A stretch of DNA of 64,000 bases from Parasponia andersonii (GCA_002914805.1 JXTB01000138.1:66587-130586), one strand, 5' to 3'; counted from the first letter of the stretch, positions 1 to 13,103 are shown. A program made the numbers and translations. The notes: generated from the sequence alone by a model not told the origin.

Positions 1-833
1 TATTTCTCAACCAGCACCTCCTCTAACACAATAGAAAACACATCCATCGCCTAGAAATAAAGAATCATCTTTTACACAAGCACAACAAAATGGAGCTAAT
101 CACCCAGTTTCAATTAGACTACTATTGAAGAGTATTCTCTAATGGGATGACGGTGATTTCGTTAATGTTCCATTTGATGAGGACATTTTTGGTCAAGTTT
201 CTCGATCATCGGTGTTCAAAAATGACATTTTTTAATTTAGCAACCTAGAGATGATCGGGGCTGTTCCTACATTATACATGACGTAATACTTTAATTACAC
301 ATAATCATAATAAGCATTGGTAGTACATAAACTTTTTATGCAATTTGTATAATCTTATAAATAATGTTGTATGTGATTATACCGCATTATGGTACAACTT
401 GGCCATCAACATATATATATGTTCATAGATCCAAATAATATTACTATAAATAGTAGTCCATGAGAGACTCATGCTGAATTTTTGTCAGCACGGATGCGTA
501 TATCTATGACGTCACCTTGTTCCATGGAATCATGTGTAAGATTTAGAACTTACTTACTAATTGCAAATTTCTTTTGATTTTATTAATCTTTGTAATAACT
601 TATTTATGATTTTTGTTAATAATTGAATACTTAGGGAGTATTGGATGTTACTTTTCATTTATTCTCCCAAAAAATATATTTAGTCTCTAGATCATTTTTT
701 TCTAATATTTTATTACTGTTATACATTTTACATAAACTAATAGAAATATGTGTTTCTAATTTTATATACATCAATAAAAAGGGCATTTCGATTATATAAT
801 GACTTAAAAGGATCAAAAGGATACAAAGCTAAT

Positions 834-1516
834 TGTTACGCATCGCTCATTTGGCTCCCAAAAATCTAAATGTTATTGCTCATGGCTCTAAGGTCTTCTA
901 TATATACTGCTTACCCAAAAAGATTGAGGAAGACCCTAGAATGTGGTGGACACTTCTAGAGTGATCAAGAGAGGTCTTGTCCATGCTAGAAGACTCTAGT
1001 TGGTGCTAGTAAGTCCTAGAAAGTTCTAGATAAGGCCGAATGGTGCTAGATAGGTTGGACGGTCGTAAAAGCTCCTAGAATAACTTAGAAGAGCTAAGAT
1101 GGTGGGTGAACCTCTTAGAAGGATTTAGACCATGTTTGTTCTAGAATTCTCTATGTAAATATCTATGTAGATATTATCACTTTATTTGAGAATATTCTTA
1201 ACCATTAGTATATTTGATAATATTCTTGATCATTTGTAAGATCATACCACTTGGCACGATCATAATCCTTGGTTTGTTTAGGCTTTACCTATATAAAGGA
1301 TCCCTTGGATTCATTTGTATACAAATCCCATTTGTGAGAGTTACAAGTATTTTAAGAGTAATACAAAGCTCTCATTCATCTAAATTCTCTCATCCTTACC
1401 ACTTTGTCTCAAAAGCTTACTCTAAGTCTCTTTCTTGAGTGTTGGTACGCTGACTTAGTGCGACGGACTGTACTAAGTGTCGCACAATTGTCTAGTTTAA
1501 GGCTAGGGTCGTGACA
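834..1516 (+). mobile_element. Solo LTR, family A copy 1
   Basis: It begins TGTTACG and ends CGTGACA, the short inverted ends expected of an LTR. It is flanked on both sides by TAAT (830-833 and 1517-1520), a 4-bp target duplication. A TATATAAAGGA promoter-like motif lies near 1295, followed by a CT-rich leader. It is closely similar to 1929-2584. There is no internal region and no second LTR within the same duplication, so this is a solo LTR. The small reading frame at 1214-1438 lies inside it and is not a gene. Confidence 0.8.
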
Positions 1517-1928
1517 TAATGGTCCGGTTTATAAGCATCTCAATAAGGTATATAAATGAATTGTCTTATATATATCTATATATATATATATTTGTTGATT
1601 ATATGTTGTTCATTCTAACTTGTTATGTATTTTTTTTCTATTTATATGTAGTGTCCTAGACAACCATCACATGTAGAATACGGTTTTTATGTATGCAAAT
1701 ATATGAGTGAGATCATTGAACAAGTTAACATTCGATCATTTCTCACTACAAGGGTATATGCCAATTTAATATACAAGTTCAATTTTAACATATAATATTG
1801 CACATTTTAAAATAAAATTCCATATTCTAACAAACTTGTTATTTTCCAAATGCATAGTTCCAAGAACAAACATTCTACATAATGTATGATATAACTACAG
1901 TTCGTGAACAATGGGTTGAAGAGCTTAT

Positions 1929-2584
1929 TATTACGCCCCGCTCGCTTGGCTTCCAAAAATCCAAATATTGTTGCTCATGGCTCTAAGGTCCTCTATATAT
2001 ACTGCTCACCCAAAAAGATTGAAGAAGACCCTAGAACATGGTGGATACTTCTAGAGTGATCGAGAGAGGTCTTGCCTATGCTAGAAGACTCTAGTTAGTA
2101 CTACTAAGTCTTAGAAGTCACTAGACAAGGCCAGATAGTGCTAAATAGGTTGGACGGTCTTAGAAACTCCTAGAATGGCTTAGAAGAGGCAAGATGGTGG
2201 GTTAACCTCTTAGAAGGATCTAGACCATGTTTTGTTCTAGAATTCTCTATGTAAATATCTTTGTAGATATTATAACTTTAGTTGAGAATAATCTAGACCT
2301 TTTGTAAGATCATGCCACTTGGCACGATCCTAACCCTTGGTTAATTTAGGCTTTGCCTATATAAAGGACCCCTTGGGTTGATTTATACACAAGTCCTATT
2401 TGTGAGAGTTGTAAGCATTCTAAGAGAAATACAAAACTTTCATTCACCTAAACTCTCTCATCCTTACCACTTTGTCTCAAAAGCTTACTCTAAGTCCCTT
2501 TCTTAAGTATTGGTAGGTTAATTTAGTGCGACGGACTGTACTAAGTGCCATACGATTGTCTAGTTTAAGGCTAGGATCGTGACA
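1929..2584 (+). mobile_element. Solo LTR, family A copy 2
   Basis: This is a second member of the family at 834-1516, in the same orientation. It starts TATTACG (second base mutated from TG) and ends CGTGACA. The 4-bp duplication TTAT lies at 1925-1928 and 2585-2588. It sits inside the last exon of the Ulp1-like gene. Because each copy has its own target duplication, the pair arose from two insertions and is not one element with two LTRs. Confidence 0.8.
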
Positions 2585-2884
2585 TTATGGATTATATTGG
2601 TTGAGGTTATCCTTTTATCTCACTTGATCATGACTTATCCTGATATGTATGTAGCTTTTAGGTTGATGTACTTATTTTTAACCAAATTTGTTAACTTAGA
2701 TTATGCATATAACTTGTTAGCTTATTATTAGTAGTTAAATTTTTAACTAAGCCTTAATTACATTGTGCTTTTGCGAATATACATCTAGTGTTATATGTAT
2801 ATTTTCATGACTTTGTAATTCTGCTTTTTGTAAATGAAATCCAGAGAGTTTGAATGAATTTTAATTAAAAATCCCATAGAAAAT

Positions 2885-3219
2885 GTTTACCATGTCGCCA
2901 GAAAAGCGAAGTAATATATATACCACATTATCAGAAAAGTGACGTTATAGACATACGATGTCATCAAAAAAGCGACATCATATGTCTACGATGTCACTAG
3001 AAAAATGGCATCATATGTCTACCATGTCACTAGAAAAATGACGTCGTATATCTACAACATCGTTTTCTGGTGACGTCATAGATATACGACGTCACTTTTC
3101 TGGCAATTTGAAATCTAAGACTTTTAATAATGCCTGGATAGACGTCACTTTGGTGGGCAATGTCATATATCTTTGACGTCAACAAAAAAGTGATGTGAAA
3201 TCCTATTTTTCTTATAGTG
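2885..3219 (+). repeat. CACTA subterminal repeats and terminus
   Basis: At least six degenerate units contain a TGTCACTAGAAAAATGACGT-like core with ATATGTCTACGATG spacers. They are direct on the left and turn to the opposite orientation near 3060-3100 (TTTTCTGGTGACGTC). Such arrays are the expected transposase binding regions of CACTA elements. The 67-residue minus-strand reading frame over 3030-3233 is a by-product of the repeats. Confidence 0.7.
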
Positions 3220-4422
3220 CATGATTCTAGCACTCTCCCATTTGAGATGCCTTTTACTTTAAATAGTAAAAGTATTAAAAGACCTTATAAAAGCTAATGT
3301 GTCCATACCTTAAAAAAGTAAATTAATTTAAAGCTAATAAGTCCATATTTTATTAAATAGATCTTTTAAATAGGAAAAATGTCTTATGAAATTCATCCTT
3401 TTGGGCTCTAAAAAATTTTGTAAGCTATATCAAATATGCCTTCAATGTCATCACATAATAACGAAAAACACAAACCCAGAGAAGAAAAATGAGAAAAGGA
3501 GGAGGGTATATAGGTGATTAAGATCTGGGTAAGAAATGTTAAGTAGCCAAGATCGAGGTATGGATAGACATTGAAGTTTCTATTTTGGACCCAGATTATT
3601 TGAACTTTCCGTCGTTATTGGATAACATTATCATTATCGGCAAAAGGGCAAGGATCATCACTGTCATTGGAAGTGGGGATAGTTATCATTGTCGAACTTC
3701 AACGATGTTGTCTATGTCAGAGAAAAGACAAAAAATTACAAACGGCCATGAGAAAATGATAATTTATTATTTTCAACTTTAATGAAGGATTTTTGGAATT
3801 CTTTCCATAACTTATTTTCAACCTTTTCTGAAATAAGCTACCAATCATAGTTTTAACTCGTTGTTTTATTTTTACAATTTTTAAAATGATAAAATTATTT
3901 TTGAATTAGAAACCAATTAGGCCATTAGATTTTACTTTGAAAAGGCTATTCTTCAATTAACCTTATTTTTTTTCTTTTTTTTTTATTTTTATTAAAAGAA
4001 AATATAATCATTGCTTTGAACTTTCCATTGCTCCTCGTAATCATAATCGTGCCTTCCCCCGATTTAATTTATATTCATTCAAGGATAACAAGATAGTTAT
4101 CTATATGGCCATTTGGTCTGAATAGTAGTTGGGCATAAGAATGGGAATTTGAAAATGCCATGTTTATTTCTAGTTTTGTCTTTTTAAGCCTATGAAAGTG
4201 AAGCACAACTCAGTTTTTTTCCTCAACTCACTAGGTCAAAATTAACTCATTCCTAGCAAGTAGTTTTGCCATTACCCACCATTTAAATCTCTAACCAAAA
4301 AAAGAGAAGAAGAAAAGGAGTCCTCGTCTTGTTCAAAGAGAAGTATCTGCCTCAACCTTGACCTTTCTTCTCCAGTGAACATCTTTACCAGAATAGTTAT
4401 GGAGTTATCATTGTTAACCTAA
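3220..4422. other. Non-coding AT-rich stretch
   Basis: Only short frames are present, for example a 65-codon frame at 3585-3782, and none resembles a known protein. Poly-T runs lie near 3968-3985. No promoter, RNA gene or transposon boundary could be supported. Confidence 0.5.
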
Positions 4423-5640
4423 ATAGACTACACAAGAGGGGGGTCGAATTGGGTTTAAAAACTCTCACAAATATTTCTTGATAAACAAGTAAATTATGCA
4501 AGTAATGACAATAACATGTAAAAATAGTCAAATAGTATGCACAAGCCTAATATAAATAAATTAAAAGAATGAGGATAGAGAAATGCAAATACTATTTTTA
4601 CAAGTTCAACAAACATGACGGTTTGTCTATGATTCTGGCTCTTAGTAACTCACTTCGAGCTTTCTATTATCGGATCAAGAGAATGGGCATGACTGACCTT
4701 TTTACACTACGAGTGTTTTTACCTTAGGCTCACCGCCTTTACAATAAGAGTGAATCCAGCTCTATTACGCCTAACTAGGATTGTTTAGACTGTTATGACA
4801 TTCTCACCTAAACCGGGTTATTTATGAATCCGGTATCAATCTCACCTCACAAATAAAATTTTAGTTTTTGTTTGTTGACACACTCAATTAGAATCTCTCT
4901 TAAGAATAATTGATACAAGTAAAGCCTAGAGAGAAGAACACAAGATATAATCTAGTTGGGCTTAAGTGAATTTTATGAAAAAGTGAATTTGAAAGTTTAA
5001 TTCACAAAAAATTATTTGAACAACTTGAAAGTATGATTAAAGCAATGTAGAAATGTTCAAAAATTATTTCAAGTATTAAAAAGCTTCTATTTATAGACAG
5101 ACATGAAAACTAGCCATTTTAGACCGTTTGACAGATATTTTGTTATTTTCAATAAACCGAAATATGTTTAGGTCGACCGAAAATACTAGCCGTTAGTAGT
5201 GCGGTTCTAATGGTCGATCTAAAAATTCCTAAAAATTCGGCAAGGAATCAATAGACCAAAAATGGGAACCGGTCTGCCGAAAATACCCGAGAGCAATATT
5301 TAATTTTTATTTCAAGCCTTTTTCGATTATTTTCAAAATGTGACTTCATAAATTAATTTTTTATATAATATAGAAAATATAGAAATTCATAAATCAATTA
5401 AAAACTTGTGCAAAATAAATTTTATATTTTAATTAGAGATAAATATGTTTGACAATATTAGTTTGAAAATTTCTAATTTTACGAAAAATTTGAGCCATTA
5501 AGATCATATTATATTTAGACAAATATTCAAGTACAAGAACTAAGTATTTAACCTTTGCTAGTCTAAATCTTATATTCTTGATCTTTGTTTTCAAGTTCTT
5601 TTCTATTATCCATCTTGAAGCTTGATTCTACTAAGTCCAA
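4423..5640 (-). mobile_element. Copia-like LTR fragment, copy 1 (minus)
   Basis: Read on the minus strand, it ends in an AATTCGACCCCCCTCTTGTG-type sequence (plus strand near 4430-4450), which resembles the 3' end of many plant Ty1/copia LTRs of the SIRE/Maximus kind. It is an imperfect reverse complement of 6085-7022 plus 10049-10369. Examples are TCTATTACGCCTAACTA near 4765 against TAGTTAGGCGTAATAGA near 6967, and GATGGATAATAGAAAAGAAC on the minus strand near 5600 against GATGGATTATGGAAAAGAAC near 6090. The outer ends are approximate and no target duplication was established. Confidence 0.5.
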
Positions 5641-5968
5641 TATGTATCCATCTTCAAGATTGATTCCTTGATTAACTTGAGTTAGAATCTTTGAAGCAAT
5701 TTCACTACATACTCAAGTCAAATCCTTAATACTAAATCAAATATTTGTTATCTTCAAAATAAGAGTGAGTAAGATTGAGACCTTAATTTCCCAATAACTG
5801 TCATCGCCATCGTCACCACTACCACTATGTCGTCACTGCCACTATTTCGTCTGAGTGCTTTTCTTCTCTCCATTTCAAGTTTGTATCTTGCTTTGTTAGA
5901 CATAATTCATAGATTGAAATCACCTAATACAATCCTAGAATCATCATGTCAAATTATCATAATAGTTT
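5641..5968. other. Spacer between the inverted copia-like LTRs
   Basis: AT-rich, non-coding sequence. A short run of ATCGCCATCGTCACCACTA-type triplets near 5800 is the only irregularity. I see no gene or regulatory site. Confidence 0.4.
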
Positions 5969-8900
5969 TGTTGACTTTTTAGATATCAATCTTATACTCA
6001 TGTTTTGAAGTTAACAAACATATGATTGACAACTAATTATCCACTTCAGAGTACAACAATTTAGTTAGTCGGATCACAAGACATTCAAGATGGATTATGG
6101 AAAAGAACTTGAAGCAAAGATTAAGATTGCAAAACTTAGTCAAGAAAATGTTATATATTTAGTTCGTATATTTGAATAAATATTCATATATCATATAATC
6201 TTTCTTAGTAGCTCAAATTTTCTAAAAGGATTTTTCAAACTAAAGCCTTAAAACTTTTATATCTCTTTAATAAGTTTGAAAATCAATATTATATATTTTC
6301 AAAAGATTGTTATGATTCTCTAATATGTCTAAATTACATTAAAAATAATTTAAGAGATCACAATTTGGAAAAAAGAATCAAAAGAGTATGCATTAAAATG
6401 AAAATTCCCATGTCAGAATTTTCGGTCAATTGGTGCCGATTGACCGATTCCTTTGCTGGTTAAATTAGACCGTTTTAATTATGACCATTAAAGCCGCACG
6501 TCCAAATGGCTAGCTTTTAGGACTCGATTGAAAAATATTTTTGGTAGACTGAAAACTCCAGAAAATGAGTTAAATGGTCGTAAACGGCTAGTTTTTACAA
6601 AGACTCATAAATAGAAGCTATTTTAAGGCTTAAAAATGTCTTTGAATGAACTTACATTGCTTCTAATATTCTTTCTAGCCTTTCTAGCTTATATTTTATC
6701 ATTAAATTTTCAAATATTTTTTTCACAAAATCATTGAGCCAAATTAGATCACATCTTGTATTTGCATTTATTCTCCCTAAGTTTACATTATATCAAACAC
6801 TATTAGAGAAAAGATATTTGTTAAGTGAATCAACATCAAATATTGTATTTGTGAGATGAAATTGGCACCGAATTTATAAACAACTTGATTATAGGTGATG
6901 TTGGTACTAGAATCATAAATAACTTAGTATAAGTGAGATTGACACTGAAGTTTAAATAATCTATAGTTAGGCGTAATAGATTCAGAGTCAAGACTACTGT
7001 GAAAACCAGGGTGTGCCTAAGATATGGTGCTCAAGATTCTCACATGCATACTAAGCCAATAATAAACATATTCCTATTGCATATTAGGCATCTAGAAGTC
7101 ATTAATATCACTTTTATAGTAATATGCTCATTTCTTATATTATACACATTTATACCTATGTTATTATACTAATGATTGTTGAAGTGTCCCAATGAGTATA
7201 AAGGTTTAATATCCTTAGAGAGAGAGAGATCTCGGCATGCTAAAAGAATAAAGAATATATTTATAAATGCAATATTATGTGCAAATACATTAAGATAATC
7301 TTTGCTGATAACTTATTCAAATGATAGTTTTTCGGAAAAATATATTTTTCATATTTTTCGGAGCCGAATTCAGTGCGTATTTAACATATTAAATAGCTTT
7401 AATTCAATGTTTATAACTTATTTATAATATTTTATTTGTTAGCTCCAGGTAAGCACGGGGTAGTATTCATGACAATGATTTATATTTTATTGCACTAAGT
7501 TAATTTAGATTCAGCTTAATTGCATACTGTTATTTTTATGTATTCTAATTATTAGGTGCTAATACTATGTTTATATTATTAATTGGAGTATAATTAACTT
7601 ATTTTTATGTTTAATGATTGGTTATGGGGTTAAATTTTATCAGATTACAATAAGACCTGTCACATAAGATTATAAGACAAAGTATGACTAGTTTTTACTC
7701 TCTAAGTTAGGATTCACTAACTTTGTCTACATTTTTTTTTTCAAATAAAACTGTCTACGCTTAAATGTATAGGAATGGCCAGTAATTTGGTGAGTAAGCT
7801 AAGATTATTTTAAAGCTAGATATATAGAAAGTTAGGGGTGAAATACCGAAAATACCCCTCAAAATTTAAGTTATGCCTTTTCTTAGCCATTAAATGTTGA
7901 TTTTGGAACAAATCTGATTATTTTCTTTTCTTTTCTCTCCAGCCACGACCTGAAACTCTTTAGCTCTTTTTTTGACTTCTCTAACTCTTTTTAGCCATAG
8001 CTAAGAGTTTCTAAGTGGTAAAACTCAAGTTGGAACTCTAGAAAGTAAGATAGGTCCAAATTATTCAAGGTAATTCTACTAGTTCTTCTTTCTAGGTTTT
8101 GATTTCTTATTTCAATATCTACTTGATACCACTTAAATAATAGTTCTTCTAGGTTCTCTTGAGTCCTAAAATCTATTTCTAAGCCATAGGAATTAGTTTG
8201 GCGAAAGTAGAAGGTAAAAGCTTTAGCAAAAGCTCAAATTAGTTAAGGTAGGCTCTATATAGGATTTTAAGTTGTAATAGAAATTTCTTGCTGCAGCTCT
8301 TAGACTAAAGCTATTATTTGATGAATAATAGTACTAGAAACTCTTATATATAGCTGGAAGTATAGAATTTAAGTGGAGAAATAAAATTAAACCTAAAATC
8401 CCAAAATTTACTATATGTGGATGCAAATATTTTCATTGTTAGAATAAGTTGTCTATACTTATAATCTGATTTCTTTACTTAGAATATGTACGACATTGAT
8501 CCTTTTACATATATATTACATCTATTTACTTGCTAGTTGTGACTATATACAAGTGAAAAAGTCGTTTTAATTTTTATTTAAACTGAAAAAGAGTACAAAT
8601 ATGTTTATGCTATTCTAAGTAATTTTCTTTGATGTGTATATATAGGAATTGACTTATCAATTTAATTGCAAGTCTTAGACCATGACTTTAATCATGTGGG
8701 AATGTCATAAAAATGAGGGAGGTGTTGTCCAAATATTTTAAAAATAAAATGGCACTATTTAGGGGCAAATAGACTAGTTTTTACAAAATTATGTGCTATT
8801 TTGGAACATTTTTGTACTAATAAATTAGTATTCATATTTTAATAGTTTTTAATAGTTTTCAATAATAGTTATTAGCTGCTAAGTACTTCAAATAATTTGT

Positions 8901-10369
8901 ATACTTTCAGGTTATTTTATGATCAAGTTTTCTAGTTTGATGAAAGTTCTGATTTTGGTCTTGTTTAAGTATCTTGATGCATTCTTTTGGCAAAATGTTC
9001 ATCTTAAATAACAATAATTTATAATAGGTGATTAGCACACCAGTCTCTAGAGGATATTAACCATTTCCATTATCAACTTTTATTCAAGATACAAGACAAG
9101 TAAAGACTTACAACTACGTAACAAACACTACATAGAAGATGTCATTATATGAAACTTACTTATTCTTAAAAAATATAAAATAGTATGTGCATGACACGTC
9201 TTGCATGTAAATAAAAAATTTCATTACAAAATATTCAAAAGTGAGTATTATTGTTCTAATTTTATAAGATAAGTTTTAATTACAATTGTTAATCTGTCTG
9301 AGTTGGGTAGGTAAGTTTGTTGATACAGACTCTCCTATTAAAGCGGGATTTGCAGATATTATGATATGTCTCATCAAAGAGGAACAATATTAGCACGGTG
9401 TGAGATACCCTTTTGATGAGGGAATGAGTTTTTAAAATCTTACACAACGGTTGTACCTTATTTTTATTCTTGGCCAGAATTTCCCTCCAATGTTATCACG
9501 GCCTATCTATCGACTTACGTGCTAGTAATGTGTTAAGAGACCCAACTATGAATATTTTTTTATAGGAAATATATGGATTCAAATGCTTAAAAAAGAAAAG
9601 TGTACAATGAGAACTTAATGAGATTTTAAAGCATATATGAACATGTATAGTTTTTACTTACTGAGTTTTAACTCATTTTAGTCTTATGGTACAGATGAAG
9701 AGGCATATTTTAGTGTTGACTAGCTCGTTGTCTGACCTGCATTTTGTTGCTATAATTATATAGATGTGGATGAGTTTAACCTGTGGGTGATATTTTTGTA
9801 TTACGATATTTTGGATATCATTAAAATACTACTACTGATACTAAAATAGACTGATAAAAGACTCTTTTGATTATATATTTTATAAAGATACTTTCAGCAA
9901 GAAATGACATATAGTTGCTTTTATTTAAAAGTTTTGGAAAGTACAAATTTGTCAACCTTTTTATAAAACTAAAGATATGGTTTAAGAAAGAATAATACTT
10001 CACAGTTTGACTATATATGACAATATCATTAAATTAAGGGATATTACATAAGAAGAATTTACTTCGATTGTACAAAGGGTCAGTCAAATCCATAATCTTA
10101 ATCCAATAGGGAAAAGGTCCAAGCAAGTTGCTGAGGGCTAAGAATGTAGGCAAATAATCTTGTTTATCAAAGCTCATAAACATAGCATTTTCAATCTCTT
10201 CATCCTTATCTCTTTAATTTATTTACTTTAAGATAATCTTTGTTTATTTGCTATTTTTACTTACTCCATTGATTATTTGCATATTTTAGTTATTTAGTTC
10301 AAAAAATTTACAAAAGTTTTTAAAACTCAATTCACCTCCCTTCTTGAGTTAGCTAATCTCAGGATAATA
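5969..10369 (+). mobile_element. Copia-like LTR, copy 2 (plus), split by a solo LTR
   Basis: It starts near TGTTGACTTTTTAGATATC (5969), runs to 7022, and resumes at 10049 after a 3.0-kb insertion. It ends near 10340-10369 with CTCAATTCACCTCCCTTCTT, matching the end of copy 1 at 4430-4450. Homology to copy 1 continues across the break, which proves that the 7023-10048 LTR inserted later. No coding sequence is present. The exact ends are uncertain. Confidence 0.5.
7023..10048 (+). mobile_element. Solo LTR, family B copy 1 (3026 bp)
   Basis: It is flanked by an exact 5-bp duplication TAAGA (7018-7022 and 10049-10053). The left end is TATGGTGCTCAAG and the right end GGGATATTACA; the latter is the usual ACA end of gypsy-type LTRs. 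The second base is not G, probably a mutation of TG. Its whole length is an imperfect reverse complement of 10393-13103. No open frame of significance is present. The orientation is inferred from the TTACA end and could be reversed. Confidence 0.7.
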
Positions 10370-10392
10370 GGTTTTGTTAAGGAGTGGAAATA

Positions 10393-13103
10393 TGTAACAC
10401 CCCCTAGTTTAACCATATTGTCATATATAGTCAAACTATGAAGTATTATTCTTTATTCTATCATATCTTTATGTTTTGATAAAAAGGTGGGCAATTTTGA
10501 ACTTTCTAAAACCTTTAAACAAAAGCAACTGTATGGCATTTCTTGTTAAGAGTATCTTTACAAAATGTATAATCAAAAGAGGTTTTCACCAGTCTATTTT
10601 GCCATCAGCAGTAGTATTTACATTATACTAAAATATATCAAAATAAAAATATCGCTCACAGGTCAAGCTCGTCTATATCTGTATTATCATAGTGACAAAA
10701 GACAAACCAGATAACCAGTTAGTCAATACCAAAACGTGCCTCCTCATCTGCATCACAAGAATAAAATGAGCTAATGCCCAGTAAGTAAAAACTATGCATG
10801 CTTATGAATGCTTTAAAATCTCATAAAGTTCCCATTGTACCCTTTTCTTTCTTAAACATTTAAGTCCATGTATTTTCCTTAAAAATTATTCTTAGTTGGG
10901 CCCCTTAGCACATTATTTGTCCCGTAAGTCGATAGGTCGTGATAACATTGGGCGAAAACTCTGGTTAAGAGTAAAAATAAAGTGCGACCGTCGTGTGAGG
11001 TTTTTTTTGAAAACTCCTTCACTCATCAAAGGGGGATCCCACATCGCGCTAATATTGTCCCGCTTCAACGAGACACATTATAAGATTCACAAATTCCACT
11101 TCAATGGGAGAGTCTGCATCAACAGACTTACCTATCCAGCTCCGACAGACTAACAATTGCTATTAAAACTTATCTTATAAAATTAGTACAATGATACTCA
11201 CTTTCAAATACTCTTATAATAAAAGTCTCCATTTGCATGCAAAACGTGCCATGCACATGCCATTTCATAATTTTCAGGAATAAGTAAGTTTCACATAAAT
11301 ACATCTTCCATATAGTTCTTGTGATGCAGTTGTAAGTCTTTACTTACCTTATGTCCTGAATAGGAATTGATAGTGAAAAATGTCAATATCCTCTAGAGAT
11401 TGGTATACTAATCACCTATCATAAATTACTATTATTCAAGATGCACATTTTACAAAAAGAATGCATTAAGATACTTGAACAAGACCGAAATAACAACTTT
11501 CACCAAATTAGGAAACTTGATCTTAAAATGACTCGGAAGCATATAAATCACTTAAGGTACTTGGTAGTCAAAAACTAGCATTGAAAAACTATTCAAATGT
11601 ATTAAAATATGAATGCTAGTTCATTAGCACAAAATGGTTCAAAATGACACATCATTTTGTAAAAACAAGTACATTTGCTCCTAAATGGTGCCATTTCATT
11701 TTAAAAACATTTGGACAACACCTCTCCTATTTTAGGGACATTCCCACATGATTAAAATCATGGTTTTAAACCTGCAATAATAATTAACAATCCAATTCCC
11801 ACATATACACATCAAAGAGGATCATTTGGAACAACCTAAGTGCATTTGAATTCTTTTCAATTTTTATAAAGTTTAAACGACTTTTACACTTATGTGCCAT
11901 CATAACCAGCCATCAAATAAGTGTAATAACTAATATAATCAGTAAAATATATACTATAAGTTTAAGAAATCAGATTACAAATATGGAAAACTTAATCTAC
12001 CACACATGAAAACACTTAAATTCATAAATAGCAATATTTGGGGCCTTAGGTTTAACTTTAATCCTTCACCTAAATTTTATGTTTCCAGTGATATATAAAG
12101 GTTCCTAGAATCATTATTCATCAAATAATTGCTTTGCTTTAAGGGCTAACACAAGAAATTTACTGTAAGTTCAAAATCATACATAATGCTCACTTTGACT
12201 AGTTTGAGCTTTTGTTGGAGTTCTTGCCTTCTACCTCTACCAAACTGATTCTCTAAGCTTAGAATTAGATTTTTGGACTTAAGAAAACCTAAAGAAACCA
12301 TTATTTAAGTGGGAACAAGCAAAGAATTGAAATTAAAGGATAAGACCTAGAAAGAAGAACTTAATAGAATTACCTTGACTAGTTTTGGTGTATCTTGCTT
12401 TCTAGGGCTCCAATTTGAGTTCTACCAGTTGGAAACTCTTGCAAATGTTTGAGGAAAGTTGAAAGAAGTCAGCAAAAGTATTGGAGAGTTTCAGGTCATG
12501 GCTGGAGAGAAAAGGAAAGCAAATGACCAGATTTGACCCAAAATCAACACTTAATGGCTAAGAAAATGTATAACTTAAATTCTAAGGGGTATTTTGGGTA
12601 TTTTACACATTACTTTCTATGTGTCCAGCTCTAAAACATCCTTACCATAGTCACCATATTGCTGGTCACTCCTATACATCCAAGTGTCGTAAAAATTGGT
12701 GAATTCTATCTTAAAAAGTGAAAACTAATCATACTTTGATTTATGATCCTATATGGTCAATCTTATTGTAATTTGGTGGAACCTAGCCCTATAACCAATC
12801 ATCAAGTATACAAATAAGTCAATTACACTCCAATTAACAATGCAAACATATTATTACTTTCATAATTATATTCTTTATTCTTTTAGCACACTGAGCTCTC
12901 TCTTTGAGGGTTCACTTGAACCTTTACACTGCATTGGGACACTTCGATAATTATTAGTGTAATAATATATATGTAAATGCACATAGCATAATGAATGAGC
13001 ATGTTACTATAAAACTACTTTTAATGACTTCTAGATGCCTAATATACAATTAGAACATATTTATTATTGGCTTAATATGCATGTGAGAATCTTGGGCACC
13101 AGA
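10393..13103 (-). mobile_element. Solo LTR, family B copy 2, inverted (2711 bp)
   Basis: It begins TGTAACACCCCC and ends GGGCACCAGA, flanked by an exact 5-bp duplication AAATA (10388-10392 and 13104-13108). It matches copy 1 in reverse. Examples are CCCGTAAGTCGATAGGTCGT near 10920 against the reverse of the sequence near 9515, and GGAGAGTTTCAGGTCATGG near 12485 against the reverse of the sequence near 7945. An 85-codon frame at 10896-11153 is not conserved in copy 1 and is not a gene. Confidence 0.7.

Larger units (their letters stand above)
120..2612 (+). pseudogene. Ulp1-like cysteine peptidase (C48) remnant of the CACTA element
   Basis: Separate stretches read like the C-terminal peptidase domain of CACTA-borne Ulp1 genes. 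At 150-235 is a stretch containing VNVPFDEDIFGQV; at 370-420 is the region that should hold the catalytic His-Trp. An exon at 1652-1753 has an AG acceptor and a GT donor and contains CPRQPSHVEYGFYVCKYMSE. Another exon at 1858-1928 contains VREQWVEEL. In the family the motif after CPxQP is (D/E)CGxxV with the catalytic cysteine; here the cysteine is a tyrosine. The reading frame passes from 1928 to TGGATTATATTGG at 2589 once the solo LTR is skipped, and ends in TGA. Stops occur upstream. Non-functional. Confidence 0.6.
1..3219 (+). mobile_element. CACTA (En/Spm-like) DNA transposon, right-hand part, decayed
   Basis: The left end lies outside the window. The right end is the sequence TTCTTATAGTG closing at 3219, whose reverse complement CACTATAAGAA matches the usual CACTA terminus. 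Just inside it is a dense set of subterminal repeats built on GTGACGTC-type words, and further in are remnants of an Ulp1-like peptidase gene, which plant CACTA elements often carry. Two solo LTRs (834-1516 and 1929-2584) are inserted in it. No transposase reading frame survives in the visible part. The three bases after the terminus (cat) cannot be tested as a target duplication because the other end is missing. Confidence 0.7.

Noticed and set aside
1744-1753. CACTACAAGG as a second CACTA terminus
   Set aside because: It lies inside an Ulp1-like exon and codes for the LTTR residues; the three flanking bases do not match those at 3219.
834-2584. A complete small LTR element (TRIM type)
   Set aside because: Each LTR has its own target duplication and the sequence between them belongs to the interrupted Ulp1-like gene.
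10896-11153. 85-residue frame MGPLAHYLS...
   Set aside because: It is within a solo LTR and not open in the inverted copy at 9300-9560.
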